Source: UBA11373 sp046714175
GTDB taxonomy: Bacteria > Actinomycetota > Acidimicrobiia > Spongiisociales > UBA11373
Length of the DNA stretch: 28,136 bases
Direction of reading: 5' to 3'
NCBI GenBank assembly: GCA_046714175.1
Contig: JBKKBI010000044.1
Span: forward strand, 1 to 28,136
Shown: positions 16,106 to 23,828 of the stretch, piece by piece
How positions within the stretch are numbered: the stretch's first letter is position 1
Layout of the letters: every line of letters starts with the position of its first letter
Program-made: the position numbers and the translations under genes
Notes under the pieces: model-generated
What the model was told of the DNA's origin: nothing
What the model saw: only the letters and a program-made list of their open reading frames with translations
Databases searched by the model: none

Positions 16106-17472
16106 GCGGCCGGGCATCGCAGGGGCGAACCATCGGCTTTCCCGACCACGACGAGTATCTCCGGCTGCTCGACCGCCGCTCGCGGCGCGGTCGCCGAGCC
16201 CGTTTCGGATTTCTCAGCCTGCTCATAGTTGCTGTGCTCGCTCTCGCAGTCCTCCTGTTCACGATCATCGACGACTCCTTCGGCCTTGTCGCCATCGTGA
16301 ACCAGGAGGAGCCGGAGGCTGTGGTCGCCCGCCTGGGATACGACCCCGCGGAGATCTCGCTTGCTGCCGTGCCCAAAGCGGATCTGGTCATGGCCCTGCA
16401 GGGTGCTGTCAATACCAATGTCGGGCGTCGGCTGGAGCGTGAGCAGCGCTTCTTCGCGGATCGCCTCGTGTTCGAGGACCAGGCGAAGTGGGATGAGCTG
16501 TGCGCGTCCGCCGAGCCACCTGCCGGATGTACGGCTCCGGCCCGGGATCAACAGAATGTCTACCTCTTGGTCCAGGAACGCGTCGTGGAGCCCGACATCA
16601 TCGCCTCCTATGGCCTGTTTGCTTCGTTGTTCGACGCCGCGGGCTTCGACGAGGAGATACGAACTGCGTTCGTCGAGACACCGGAACGGTTCCCGGACTA
16701 CACGATCGACCAGGTCCAGTTCCAGTGGCGGGCCTGGCTCAATCGATCGTTTCTGACCACTCCGTCGAGTTCGATACCGGAGCTCGCCGGGATCCGCACG
16801 GCGATCCTCGGTTCCGCCTGGATCGTGGTCATCGCGGTGATGTTCGCCGTTCCCGTCGGGGTCGGCGCGGCGATCTACCTCGAGGAATTCGCCCGGCGCA
16901 ACCGAATCACCGATCTCATTCAAACCAACATCAACAACCTCGCCGGTGTGCCGTCGATCGTGTATGGCATGCTGGGGTTGGCGGTCTTCGTTCGCGTGCT
17001 CGAGCCGCTGACCCAGGGGCGCACCGTGCTATCGGCTGGCCTCACCCTGGGGCTGCTCACACTTCCGGTGGTGATCATCAGCTCCCAGGAGGCGATTCGC
17101 GCCGTTCCCGAATCGCTGCGTCACGCCGGACTCGCCCTTGGTGCGACCCGCTGGCAGACCGTCCGCAGCCAGGTGCTGCCGGTGGCGGTGCCCGGCATTC
17201 TGACGGGAACGATCCTGGCCGTCGCCAGGGCAATCGGCGAGACTGCGCCGCTGATCCTTGTCGGCGCGGCGAGCTTCATCACATTCGATCCGACGGGGTT
17301 GTTCTCGAAGTTCACTGCCCTGCCGATTCAGATCTTCCAATGGACCTCGTTCCCGCAGGAGGAGTTTCGCAACCTGGCCGCGGCGGCGAGCCTGGCGTTG
17401 CTGATCATGCTCCTGGCCTTGAATGCAGCAGCCGTGCTGCTTCGTAATCGCTACTCGAGGAGAATGATGTGA
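16102..17472 (+). CDS. pstA: Phosphate ABC transporter permease PstA with enlarged first loop
   Basis: Second membrane subunit of the phosphate channel. It has 456 residues, against about 290 in E. coli. Helix 1 is at about 36-56. Residues 60-230 form a non-membrane, predicted external domain containing C134 and C143. The normal permease then resumes at IRTAILGSAWIVVIAVMFAVPVGVG. The EAA loop is LALGATRWQTVRSQVLPVAVPGI, followed by ARAIGETAPL. Some proteobacterial PstA proteins also carry an N-terminal extension (DUF3333), but I cannot tell whether this one is related. ATG 16102 overlaps pstC, and the stop overlaps the GTG of pstB. Confidence 0.92.
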   Translation: MSGRASQGRTIGFPDHDEYLRLLDRRSRRGRRARFGFLSLLIVAVLALAVLLFTIIDDSFGLVAIVNQEEPEAVVARLGYDPAEISLAAVPKADLVMALQGAVNTNVGRRLEREQRFFADRLVFEDQAKWDELCASAEPPAGCTAPARDQQNVYLLVQERVVEPDIIASYGLFASLFDAAGFDEEIRTAFVETPERFPDYTIDQVQFQWRAWLNRSFLTTPSSSIPELAGIRTAILGSAWIVVIAVMFAVPVGVGAAIYLEEFARRNRITDLIQTNINNLAGVPSIVYGMLGLAVFVRVLEPLTQGRTVLSAGLTLGLLTLPVVIISSQEAIRAVPESLRHAGLALGATRWQTVRSQVLPVAVPGILTGTILAVARAIGETAPLILVGAASFITFDPTGLFSKFTALPIQIFQWTSFPQEEFRNLAAAASLALLIMLLALNAAAVLLRNRYSRRMM

Positions 17473-18374
17473 CGAACGAGCACCTCAAAGATGTCGGCGT
17501 GACGCCTCCCGATCGTGGAGCGGCGATGAGGGTGGAGGTCAAGGCGCCGGTTCGGTCCCCGGGACTCGGATCATTGCCCAACGACGGCGGGGACGCGGTC
17601 ATGGAGACCCGCCACATGAGCGTTTATTACGGGGACTTCCTAGCCGTTTCCGACGTTTCGTTGCAGTTCGTATTCAACGAGATCAGCGCGCTCATCGGAC
17701 CCTCCGGGTGTGGCAAGTCGACGGTCCTGCGATCGCTCAACCGCATGAACGACCTGATTCCCTCCGCACGCGTGGAGGGGGAGGTCATCTACCACGACGC
17801 GAACATCTATGCGCCAGGGGTGGATCCGGTCGAGATTCGTCGCCGCATCGGCATGGTGTTTCAGAAACCGAATCCGTTCCCCAAGTCGATCTACGACAAC
17901 GTCGCCTGGGGGGCGAAGATCAACGGCTTCAAAGGGTCCCGCTCCGACATGGACGACCTGGTGCAGCACACTCTCGAGCGGGCGGCGCTGTGGGACGAGG
18001 TGAAGGGCAAGCTCCGGGATTCAGCCCTCGCCCTTTCTGGCGGCCAGCAGCAGCGGCTCTGCATCGCCCGGGCGATCGCGACCAGCCCGGATGTGGTGCT
18101 GATGGACGAGCCGTGCTCGGCGCTGGATCCGATCGCAACTCTCCGGATCGAGGAACTGATGATCGAACTGAAAAAGGACTACACGATCATCATCGTCACC
18201 CACAACATGCAACAAGCCGCTCGGGTCAGTGACCGCACTGCATTTTTCACGGTGGACGTCAAGGAGACCGGGGCGCGCACCGGTCGTCTCGTAGAGTTCG
18301 ACGACACCGGGACGATCTTCACCAAGCCGTCGCAGAAGGCGACCGAGGACTACATCACCGGCCGGTTCGGCTGA
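17469..18374 (+). CDS. pstB: Phosphate ABC transporter ATP-binding protein PstB
   Basis: Hydrolyses ATP to drive phosphate import. It has 301 residues: Walker A GPSGCGKST (77-85), Q-loop FQKPNPFP, signature LSGGQQQRLCIARA, Walker B VVLMDEPCSALDP (the Cys is usual in PstB) and switch His in VTHNMQQA. About 44 residues precede the normal PstB N-terminus (METRHMSVYYGDF), longer than in E. coli. GTG 17469 is chosen for its GTGA overlap with pstA, but internal ATGs at 17526 or 17601 could also serve as starts. phoU follows after 14 bases. Confidence 0.94.
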   Translation: MTNEHLKDVGVTPPDRGAAMRVEVKAPVRSPGLGSLPNDGGDAVMETRHMSVYYGDFLAVSDVSLQFVFNEISALIGPSGCGKSTVLRSLNRMNDLIPSARVEGEVIYHDANIYAPGVDPVEIRRRIGMVFQKPNPFPKSIYDNVAWGAKINGFKGSRSDMDDLVQHTLERAALWDEVKGKLRDSALALSGGQQQRLCIARAIATSPDVVLMDEPCSALDPIATLRIEELMIELKKDYTIIIVTHNMQQAARVSDRTAFFTVDVKETGARTGRLVEFDDTGTIFTKPSQKATEDYITGRFG

Positions 18375-18388
18375 GAGGGGCGACCACA

Positions 18389-19078
18389 ATGACCACCGAA
18401 CACAGTGACGCCCGGCATCGCTTCGAGGAGAGCCTGGACGAGGTACGGACCGGCATCCTCGAGTTGGGCGGTCTCGTCCTGGAGAACACACGGCGGGCAG
18501 GGGAGGCCCTGCTGGAGAACCGCCTCGACCTGGCGCGGATCGTGGTGGGGGCCGACGAGGAGATCGACCAGCGCTACTCCCGGCTGGAGTTCCGGGTCTT
18601 CGAGATCATGGCCCGCCAGCAGCCTGTCGCAGGTGATCTGCGCTTTCTGGTGGCGGCCACCCGGATCCTCTACGAGATCGAGCGGTCCGGCGACCTGGCA
18701 GTAAACACTGCCAAGGGCCTGCTGCGCCGCGACGGATATGTGATGCCGCCCAGCGTGCACGCTCTGGTCGCCCGGATGGCCCGTGGCAGCACCGCGCTGT
18801 TCGCTCGCTCACTCGATGCCCTGCGCACTCTCGACCCGGATGCTTCGGCCGCCATCGACAAAGATGATGACGAGGTCGACTCCGCCGTCGCCGACCTGTA
18901 TCACACCGTGGCCGCCAATAGCGACAACATGGGTTTCGACCTGGCGATCGAGCTATCTCGGATCGGGCGGTACTTCGAACGCATCGGCGACCACGCCGTC
19001 AACATCGCCGAGCACGTCACCTTCGTGGTGACGGGATCGTTCCCGGGTCACGGTGCCGCGGGGACGCGGGATGAGTGA
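18389..19078 (+). CDS. phoU: Phosphate transport regulator PhoU
   Basis: Links the Pst transporter to the sensor kinase and represses phosphate uptake when phosphate is ample. It has 229 residues forming two three-helix PhoU repeats. The metal-binding E/D-x3-D-type motifs are in YEIERSGDLAVNTAK (first repeat) and YFERIGDHAVNIAEH (second repeat). GAGAGGGG (18373-18380) lies eight bases before the ATG. Last gene of the operon. Confidence 0.93.
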   Translation: MTTEHSDARHRFEESLDEVRTGILELGGLVLENTRRAGEALLENRLDLARIVVGADEEIDQRYSRLEFRVFEIMARQQPVAGDLRFLVAATRILYEIERSGDLAVNTAKGLLRRDGYVMPPSVHALVARMARGSTALFARSLDALRTLDPDASAAIDKDDDEVDSAVADLYHTVAANSDNMGFDLAIELSRIGRYFERIGDHAVNIAEHVTFVVTGSFPGHGAAGTRDE

Positions 19079-19083
19079 GGCAT

Positions 19084-19107
19084 AGTCATCGGTCTCGAGC
19101 CATGACT
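19084..19107 (+). terminator. Possible hairpin after phoU
   Basis: AGTCAT (19084-19089) and ATGACT (19102-19107) pair, extended by GG/CC past a one-base bulge. ATGACC and ATGACT recur at 19130-19142 in a 7-base register, so the area may be a decayed relative of the heptanucleotide arrays. The rest of the gap to 19197 shows nothing clear. Confidence 0.3.
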
Positions 19108-19197
19108 GGAGAGCCCGTTCGCCTGGCTCATGACCTATGACTCACGACGAGTCGATTCTCAGCGCCATTTAGTGCTACGCCCTGATAGGGTGGTTGC

Positions 19198-19260
19198 ATG
19201 AGTATCGTCACAATCCTCGTGGTAATCATCCTGGTGATCGTCATCAGCAGGTTGATCTAG
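19198..19260 (+). CDS. Candidate 20-residue hydrophobic membrane peptide
   Basis: An ATG at 19198 opens a 20-codon frame ending in TAG at 19258-19260. The product starts MSIVTILVV and ends VISRLI; apart from two Ser, one Thr and one Arg it is all Ile, Leu and Val, enough for one membrane helix. AGGGTGG (19187-19193) is a plausible ribosome site four bases upstream, inside the small dyad CCCT/AGGG (19180-19190). A two-part stem follows at 19278-19318. Tiny peptides of this kind are known in many bacteria as membrane-protein partners or type I toxins, but no family was recognised and chance is possible. Confidence 0.4.
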   Translation: MSIVTILVVIILVIVISRLI

Positions 19261-19277
19261 CCTCGATCCCTTGGTCG

Positions 19278-19318
19278 GCAACGTCGGGCCGATCCAACCG
19301 GCGGCCCTGAGAGGTTGC
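19278..19318. terminator. Two-part stem between small ORF and zincin gene
   Basis: GCAAC (19278-19282) pairs with GTTGC (19314-19318), and inside them GGGCC (19286-19290) pairs with GGCCC (19303-19307). The structure sits between converging frames and could terminate either one. No U-tract. Confidence 0.3.
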
Positions 19319-19349
19319 TGTGCGTCGCGAATCGAAGTCGTTTGACGTT

Positions 19350-20423
19350 CTAGAGCAGCGCCCGCGCTGCCCAGGCCACGGCGTCTTCGAGGTCGCCGGC
19401 TTGGGGGAGTGAATCGGGGCGCTCCCACATGCGATGCACTGCCTCGTCGCCCCAGCGTCGGGCGAGCTCATGGCAGAAGTCGGTGCCGCGCCGGTAGCCG
19501 ACGTGCTTCAGGTCGACGCCGATCATTTGCGCCAGCATCCGCTCGCCCGGTGGCGTCTCTGCCCGCCTGCGATCGACTGCCTCTCGTAGCGCCAGCACTT
19601 CGGGAACCAGGTCGGCGATGGTCCTGTCGATGAGGAACTCGGCATATCCTTCAGCTGCGGCCATCAGGGTGAGGACGTCGTCGAGTTCCGCTTCGCCGCC
19701 GTTGGCCGAGAGCAGCGCTGGAATCGCCGCCCCATCCTCGACCAGGTTCTGCAGCGCCTCGGGATCCTGCATCGCTTGCATTCGCTCGCCGATGGCCGTC
19801 TCGTCGATCTCGAGGGTGGCGACGAATCGCTCCATCGACCGCACCGCGTGCTCCCGGACCCACGGGACGGCCATCACCGCGGCGTGGGTGGTCTCCTGCA
19901 TCGCCACCCAGAGGCGACTCTGACGCCGATCGAGTTCGTGCGCGTCGGCGAACTCTTCGATATTGGGGACGATGTAAGCCGGAGACCGGAGCGTTCCCGA
20001 GGGGAGTCCGAGATCGAACTCGCCGAGGACGCGATGGCTCATCGCTCCCATCATGCCGCCGATCTGGAGTCCGATCAGCGCCGGCGCCAGCATCTGCAGC
20101 ATCTCCGGAGCCCCGCCGGCACCGCTCAGCTTCCCCGCCAGAGGCTCCGCCATGTAGGCGAGCCCGTCGGCGGCCCCGGCCGCCCACGAGCGCCGGTCGA
20201 GGATCCGCGGTGTCGCCGCGGCGGCAACCGCATCGAGCGGCGAGGCGGCATCGATGAAACGCACCGCGGTGGCGGACAGGTCGCGGTACTCCTCCTCGAG
20301 CCACGGATCGACGGGCTCCGGTGTGCCAGCGGCGCTGGCGGCGATTTCGCGGGCGAGACGCCAGTTGACCGGTCCGGACGAGCGAAATAGGTCGGCAAGC
20401 CGATCGAACAGATTGTCGGTCAT
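19350..20423 (-). CDS. Zincin-like (DUF2342-type) protein with degenerate HExxH
   Basis: A 357-residue protein resembling the actinobacterial zinc-dependent metalloprotease-like family DUF2342 (putative hydrolase; some relatives are named after F420 biosynthesis). Typical landmarks are AYMAEPLAGKL, the Gly/Met-rich helix LIGLQIGGMMGAMSHRVLGEFDLGLP and YIVPNIEEFA. The expected HExxH zinc motif reads Q176-E-T-T-H180, followed by VPWVREH, so the first His is replaced by Gln and activity is doubtful. No signal peptide. Its ATG overlaps the stop of the upstream protease gene (ATGA), so the two are coupled and may act together. Confidence 0.78.
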   Translation of the reverse strand: MTDNLFDRLADLFRSSGPVNWRLAREIAASAAGTPEPVDPWLEEEYRDLSATAVRFIDAASPLDAVAAAATPRILDRRSWAAGAADGLAYMAEPLAGKLSGAGGAPEMLQMLAPALIGLQIGGMMGAMSHRVLGEFDLGLPSGTLRSPAYIVPNIEEFADAHELDRRQSRLWVAMQETTHAAVMAVPWVREHAVRSMERFVATLEIDETAIGERMQAMQDPEALQNLVEDGAAIPALLSANGGEAELDDVLTLMAAAEGYAEFLIDRTIADLVPEVLALREAVDRRRAETPPGERMLAQMIGVDLKHVGYRRGTDFCHELARRWGDEAVHRMWERPDSLPQAGDLEDAVAWAARALL

Positions 20424-21610
20424 ACGCCGACCGGGCGCTCGAGCAGCGTGACCGCGATCGTGAGGGGCGCCCCACCGCGCAGGATGCCCAATTCGACGAT
20501 GTCCCCGACCCGGTAATAGCGCAGGCTGACGACGAGTCGTTCCATTGTCACCAGCGGTTCGCCGGCAAAGCTGACGATGATGTCGCCCTCGGTCACTCCC
20601 GCGAGCGCCGCTGCCGTTTCGTCGATGACCGAGGCCACCTCGACGCCGGCGGGGGCGACGGCACCGTCGGCCTGGGTCTCGAAGAACGTGGCGCCGGAGA
20701 TGCCGAGGAAGGGATGCGCAGAAACGCCGTCGGCGATCAGGTCGGCGGTGATCCGCTGCACCATTTCCACCGGGATGGCGAAGCCAAGGCCTTCGGCACC
20801 GACATCGCTGACCGCGATGGCGCTCGTGATCCCGATCAGCCTGCCTTGTCCATCCACCAACGCCCCACCGCTCGAACCGCGCGTGATCGGGGCGTCGGTT
20901 TGCAGCAGACCGAACAGTTCCGAGTCGTCGCTGGTGCGCACCCGCCGGTCGAATGCCGACAGCACGCCGACCGTCACCGATGGTCCGCCCTCCAGGCCCA
21001 AGGGGCTGCCGACGGCAATCGTGAGATCCCCGATTGACATGGAGCGGGATGATCCGATGACGATGGGGGTGAGACCGGTGGTGTCGACGTCGAGGATCGC
21101 CAGATCGGTGAGTGCGTCTTCGCCGACGATCGTGGCGGCATAGGCGCGGCCATCGGAGAAGAGCACCCGAACCGCGGAGGCGCCGGAGACGACGTGCTGG
21201 TTGGTGACGATCGTTCCCGAGGCGTCGAGGACCACTCCTGATCCCGATACGGAGGCGACGAACTCATCCCCATCGGCGGTGCTCACCTCCACGGTGACGA
21301 TCGATGGGATCACCCGCGCCGCCACGATCGCGGCCTGAGAGGTTGGGATCGCCGACCCGGCGGGAAGAGTGGTTGTCGTGGTGGAGGGGTTCGGGCCTAG
21401 CCAGAGCACCATGGCGGAGGCGACCGCGGCGCCGACGAGCGCAGAGAGACCGAGAGCGCCCCAACCCCAGCCGCGCCGCTGCGAAGGAGCGGCGGCGGCG
21501 GCGGGAACGGTCGCAGGCTCCGACATCATCTCGCCCCAGGGGTCGTCGTTGGCGGGTTCCGGATCCGGGTCCGGCGCGATGACGCGGTCGCCCCCGGTAG
21601 TGTCGGACAT
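20420..21610 (-). CDS. HtrA/DegP-like serine protease with PDZ domain
   Basis: An envelope quality-control protease, 396 residues. A Pro/Ala-rich cytoplasmic N-terminus (1-48) is followed by a membrane helix (about 50-71), a Thr linker and the external trypsin-like domain (about 90-285). The catalytic triad is H139 (TNQHVV), D169 (ALTDLAIL) and S247 in RGSSGGAL, where the usual GNSGG has Ser for Asn. One PDZ domain (about 300-390) follows. Start ATG 21610 has no ribosome site and may be leaderless. Proteins of this type belong to the SigE regulon in mycobacteria, which fits the SigE operon in this window, though no ECF promoter was found here. Confidence 0.9.
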   Translation of the reverse strand: MSDTTGGDRVIAPDPDPEPANDDPWGEMMSEPATVPAAAAAPSQRRGWGWGALGLSALVGAAVASAMVLWLGPNPSTTTTTLPAGSAIPTSQAAIVAARVIPSIVTVEVSTADGDEFVASVSGSGVVLDASGTIVTNQHVVSGASAVRVLFSDGRAYAATIVGEDALTDLAILDVDTTGLTPIVIGSSRSMSIGDLTIAVGSPLGLEGGPSVTVGVLSAFDRRVRTSDDSELFGLLQTDAPITRGSSGGALVDGQGRLIGITSAIAVSDVGAEGLGFAIPVEMVQRITADLIADGVSAHPFLGISGATFFETQADGAVAPAGVEVASVIDETAAALAGVTEGDIIVSFAGEPLVTMERLVVSLRYYRVGDIVELGILRGGAPLTIAVTLLERPVGV

Positions 21611-21617
21611 GGAGGAG

Positions 21618-21623
21618 AGTGTA
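21618..21623 (-). promoter_or_regulatory. Putative leaderless -10 for the HtrA-like gene
   Basis: On the minus strand TACACT ends seven bases before the ATG at 21610, which places transcription start at the start codon. It overlaps the first base of moaE, and the intervening bases are the moaE ribosome site read backwards. Confidence 0.35.
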
Positions 21624-22063
21624 TGGGGACAGCGGTGCTACCCGACGGTGACGGCGTCACAGTCGATGCCGCTGCCATCGACCCTGGCACTCTGGTGGTG
21701 GGGGTGGCCCATCCGTCGGGCGGCGCCGTGGTGCTTTTTTTGGGAACGGTGCGCGATCACTCCCCGGGGCGGTCCGGCGTGACCGGCCTGGAGTACGAGG
21801 CTTACGCAGAAGTGGTGGTGGACAAGGTCGCCGCGATCGTCGCCGCGGCCCGCCACCAGCACACCTTGCTCCGGGTGCGGGTCGCCCACCGCATCGGTCC
21901 GGTGGCAGTGGGCGAGGTGACTGTCGGCGTGGCCGTCTCCGCGGCGCACCGCGCCGCAGCGTTCGCTGCCGCCCGGTTCATCATCGACGAACTCAAAGCC
22001 ACCGCCCCGATCTGGAAGAAGGAGACCTGGGAGGCGGGGTCGGAGTGGGTGGAGGGCGCTTAA
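21623..22063 (+). CDS. moaE: Molybdopterin synthase catalytic subunit MoaE
   Basis: Inserts sulfur from MoaD thiocarboxylate into precursor Z (cPMP) to make molybdopterin. It has 146 residues, a normal length. Family segments are GAVVLFLGTVRDHSPG, GLEYEAYAE, VAHRIGPVAVGEVTVGVAVSAAHR and IDELKATAPIWKKE, the last carrying the active-site lysines. The ATG at 21623 has GGAGGAGAG at 21611-21619. No moaD or other cofactor gene is nearby. It is divergent from the HtrA-like gene, with only 12 bases between the two starts. GGGCGC/GCGCCC form a small hairpin over the stop codon (22054-22070). Confidence 0.93.
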   Translation: MGTAVLPDGDGVTVDAAAIDPGTLVVGVAHPSGGAVVLFLGTVRDHSPGRSGVTGLEYEAYAEVVVDKVAAIVAAARHQHTLLRVRVAHRIGPVAVGEVTVGVAVSAAHRAAAFAAARFIIDELKATAPIWKKETWEAGSEWVEGA

Positions 22064-22066
22064 GGC

Positions 22067-22157
22067 GCCCGTTACCCGTTGCCTGTTGCCCGACTCCCGT
22101 TCCGGTTTCCGGCCTCCGGTCTCCGGCTTGCGATCTCCGGCCTCCGACCTCCGCGGG
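22067..22157. repeat. Heptanucleotide array H after moaE
   Basis: Thirteen 7-base units run from four bases after the moaE stop to 22157. GCCCGTT-type units (22067-22101) give way to CCGGTTT, CCGGCCT, CCGGTCT and variants (22102-22150). The first type matches arrays A and D; the second matches array F. Confidence 0.85.
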
Positions 22158-22169
22158 CCGGAGGCCCGC
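22153..22169. terminator. GC-rich hairpin at the end of array H
   Basis: GCGGGCC (22153-22159) and GGCCCGC (22163-22169) form a perfect 7-bp stem around GGA. It lies just upstream of the putative liv promoter, so it may insulate the liv operon from moaE transcription. Confidence 0.5.
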
Positions 22170-22173
22170 TGTG

Positions 22174-22179
22174 TACGCT
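22174..22179 (+). promoter_or_regulatory. Putative -10 for the liv operon
   Basis: TACGCT fits the TAnnnT pattern, directly after the hairpin. Transcription would begin near 22186 and give a leader of about 20 bases holding GGGAGGTG. No clear -35 was seen because of the overlapping repeat and hairpin. Confidence 0.3.
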
Positions 22180-22206
22180 CCACGGGCCACGGGAGGTGTT
22201 CGCCGC

Positions 22207-22989
22207 ATGCTCGCCCTCAAGAACGTCGAGGTCGTCTACTCCGACGTGATCTTGGTGCTGCGAGGTGTGTCCCTCGAGGTGCCCGACGGGAAGATCGTGG
22301 CGCTGCTCGGGGCTAACGGCGCCGGCAAGACGACCACGCTGCGCGCCATCAGCGGGCTGCTCGATGTCCATCGCGGTGATCTCACCAAGGGTCAGATCAC
22401 CCTCGATGACCGCCGGATCGACCGGTTGCCGGCGGCCAAGGTGGTGAAGCTGGGTATCGGCCAGGTGCTCGAGGGGAGACGGATCCTCGGCGAGTTGACC
22501 GTGGAGGAAAACCTACGGCTCGGCGCCCATACTGCCCGCAAGTCACTCGACACCAACCTGGCCCGGGTCTACGACCTGTTTCCCCAGCTCAAGGAGCGGC
22601 CCAAGTTCACCGCCGGTTACCTCAGCGGCGGACAACAGCAGATGCTGGCGATCGGCCGCGCCCTCATGTCGAGTCCGCGGTTTCTTCTCCTCGATGAGCC
22701 CAGCCTGGGCCTGGCGCCGCTGTTGGTGCAGCAGATCCGAGACATCATCGTGGAGATCAACCGCCAGGGAACCGGGGTCCTGCTGGTGGAGCAGAACGCC
22801 ACGATGGCACTCGCCATCGCCCATCACGGCTACATCATGGAGACCGGGAAGCTGGTCATGGACAAGCCCGCGCACGAGTTGCTCGAGGACGAGGACGTAC
22901 GCGAGTTCTATCTCGGACTTTCGACTGAGGGGACCAAGTCTTTCGCGGCGGTGAAGCACTATCGGCGCAAGAAGCGCTGGTTGTCATGA
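22207..22989 (+). CDS. livF: HAAT-family ABC transporter ATPase, LivF-like
   Basis: One of two ATPases that power import by the branched-chain amino acid type transporter. It has 260 residues: Walker A GANGAGKTT, VLEGRRILGELTVEENL (a LivF-typical segment), signature LSGGQQQMLAIGRAL, Walker B FLLLDEPSLGLAP and VEQNATMAL. The C-terminus is somewhat extended and basic (HYRRKKRWLS). The frame runs open from 22045 through the repeat array, but ATG 22207 is fixed by GGGAGGTG (22191-22198) and the family N-terminus. It overlaps livG by ATGA. First gene of the operon. Confidence 0.92.
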   Translation: MLALKNVEVVYSDVILVLRGVSLEVPDGKIVALLGANGAGKTTTLRAISGLLDVHRGDLTKGQITLDDRRIDRLPAAKVVKLGIGQVLEGRRILGELTVEENLRLGAHTARKSLDTNLARVYDLFPQLKERPKFTAGYLSGGQQQMLAIGRALMSSPRFLLLDEPSLGLAPLLVQQIRDIIVEINRQGTGVLLVEQNATMALAIAHHGYIMETGKLVMDKPAHELLEDEDVREFYLGLSTEGTKSFAAVKHYRRKKRWLS

Positions 22990-23828
22990 GAGCCCACCTC
23001 CTCCACGAGATCCTTCCTGCCGCCCCAGCCGACGGTGGTCCGCTGCTCGAGATCGCCGACATCCATCTCGCCTTTGCCGGGGTCAAGGCGATCGACGGCG
23101 TGAGCCTGACGGTGCGCCGCGGCGAGGTCTTCGCGGTGATTGGACCCAACGGCGCGGGAAAGACCTCGATCTTCAACTGCATCAGCGGCGTCTACCGGCC
23201 ACAGCGGGGAACGATCCACTTCGAGACCCACGACCTCCTCGGGATGCGCCCGGACCGCATCGCCGACCTCGGAGTGGCCCGCACCTTTCAGAACATCGAG
23301 CTGTTCCCGCAGCTGACCGTGCTCGACAACCTGATGCTGGGCCGACACCAACACCTTCGTTACGGCACCCCGGCGGCGATGCTGCGCATCGGCAGAGCCG
23401 CCCGCGAGGAAGCCCGCAACCGCGAGGTGGTGGAGGGCATCGTCGAGTTCCTGGACATCCAGCAGCATCGCAAGTCGTTCGTGGCGATGCTGCCGTACGG
23501 CATCCAGAAGCGCGTCGAGTTGGGCCGCGCCCTCGCTATGGCTCCGAAGCTCTTGTTGCTCGACGAACCCGCCGCCGGAATGAACCTCGAAGAGACCGAG
23601 GACATGGCCCGCTTCATCACCGACATCCGCCGCGAGCTGGGGATCGGGATCCTTCTCGTCGACCATGACATGCACCTGGTCATGGATCTGGCCGACACCG
23701 TGCTCGCCATCGACTTCGGACGCCCCATCGCCGTGGGCGCTCCACGCGAGATCCAGAGCAATCAGGACGTGATCCGGGCCTATCTGGGCCAGGAGCACGC
23801 CGTGGCCGACCCCGGAGGTAGCCAATGA
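22986..23828 (+). CDS. livG: HAAT-family ABC transporter ATPase, LivG-like
   Basis: Second ATPase of the transporter, 280 residues. Walker A is GPNGAGKTS, then LGVARTFQNIELFPQLTVLDNLMLGRH (LivG-typical). The signature is LPYGIQKRVELGRALA, where the usual Gly-Gln-Gln is Gly-Ile-Gln. Walker B is LLLLDEPAAGMN and the switch is LLVDHDMHLVM. The C-terminal tail, PREIQSNQDVIRAYLG, is characteristic of the LivG ATPase family. Starts and stops overlap by ATGA with livF and with the ligase gene. Confidence 0.92.
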   Translation: MRAHLLHEILPAAPADGGPLLEIADIHLAFAGVKAIDGVSLTVRRGEVFAVIGPNGAGKTSIFNCISGVYRPQRGTIHFETHDLLGMRPDRIADLGVARTFQNIELFPQLTVLDNLMLGRHQHLRYGTPAAMLRIGRAAREEARNREVVEGIVEFLDIQQHRKSFVAMLPYGIQKRVELGRALAMAPKLLLLDEPAAGMNLEETEDMARFITDIRRELGIGILLVDHDMHLVMDLADTVLAIDFGRPIAVGAPREIQSNQDVIRAYLGQEHAVADPGGSQ

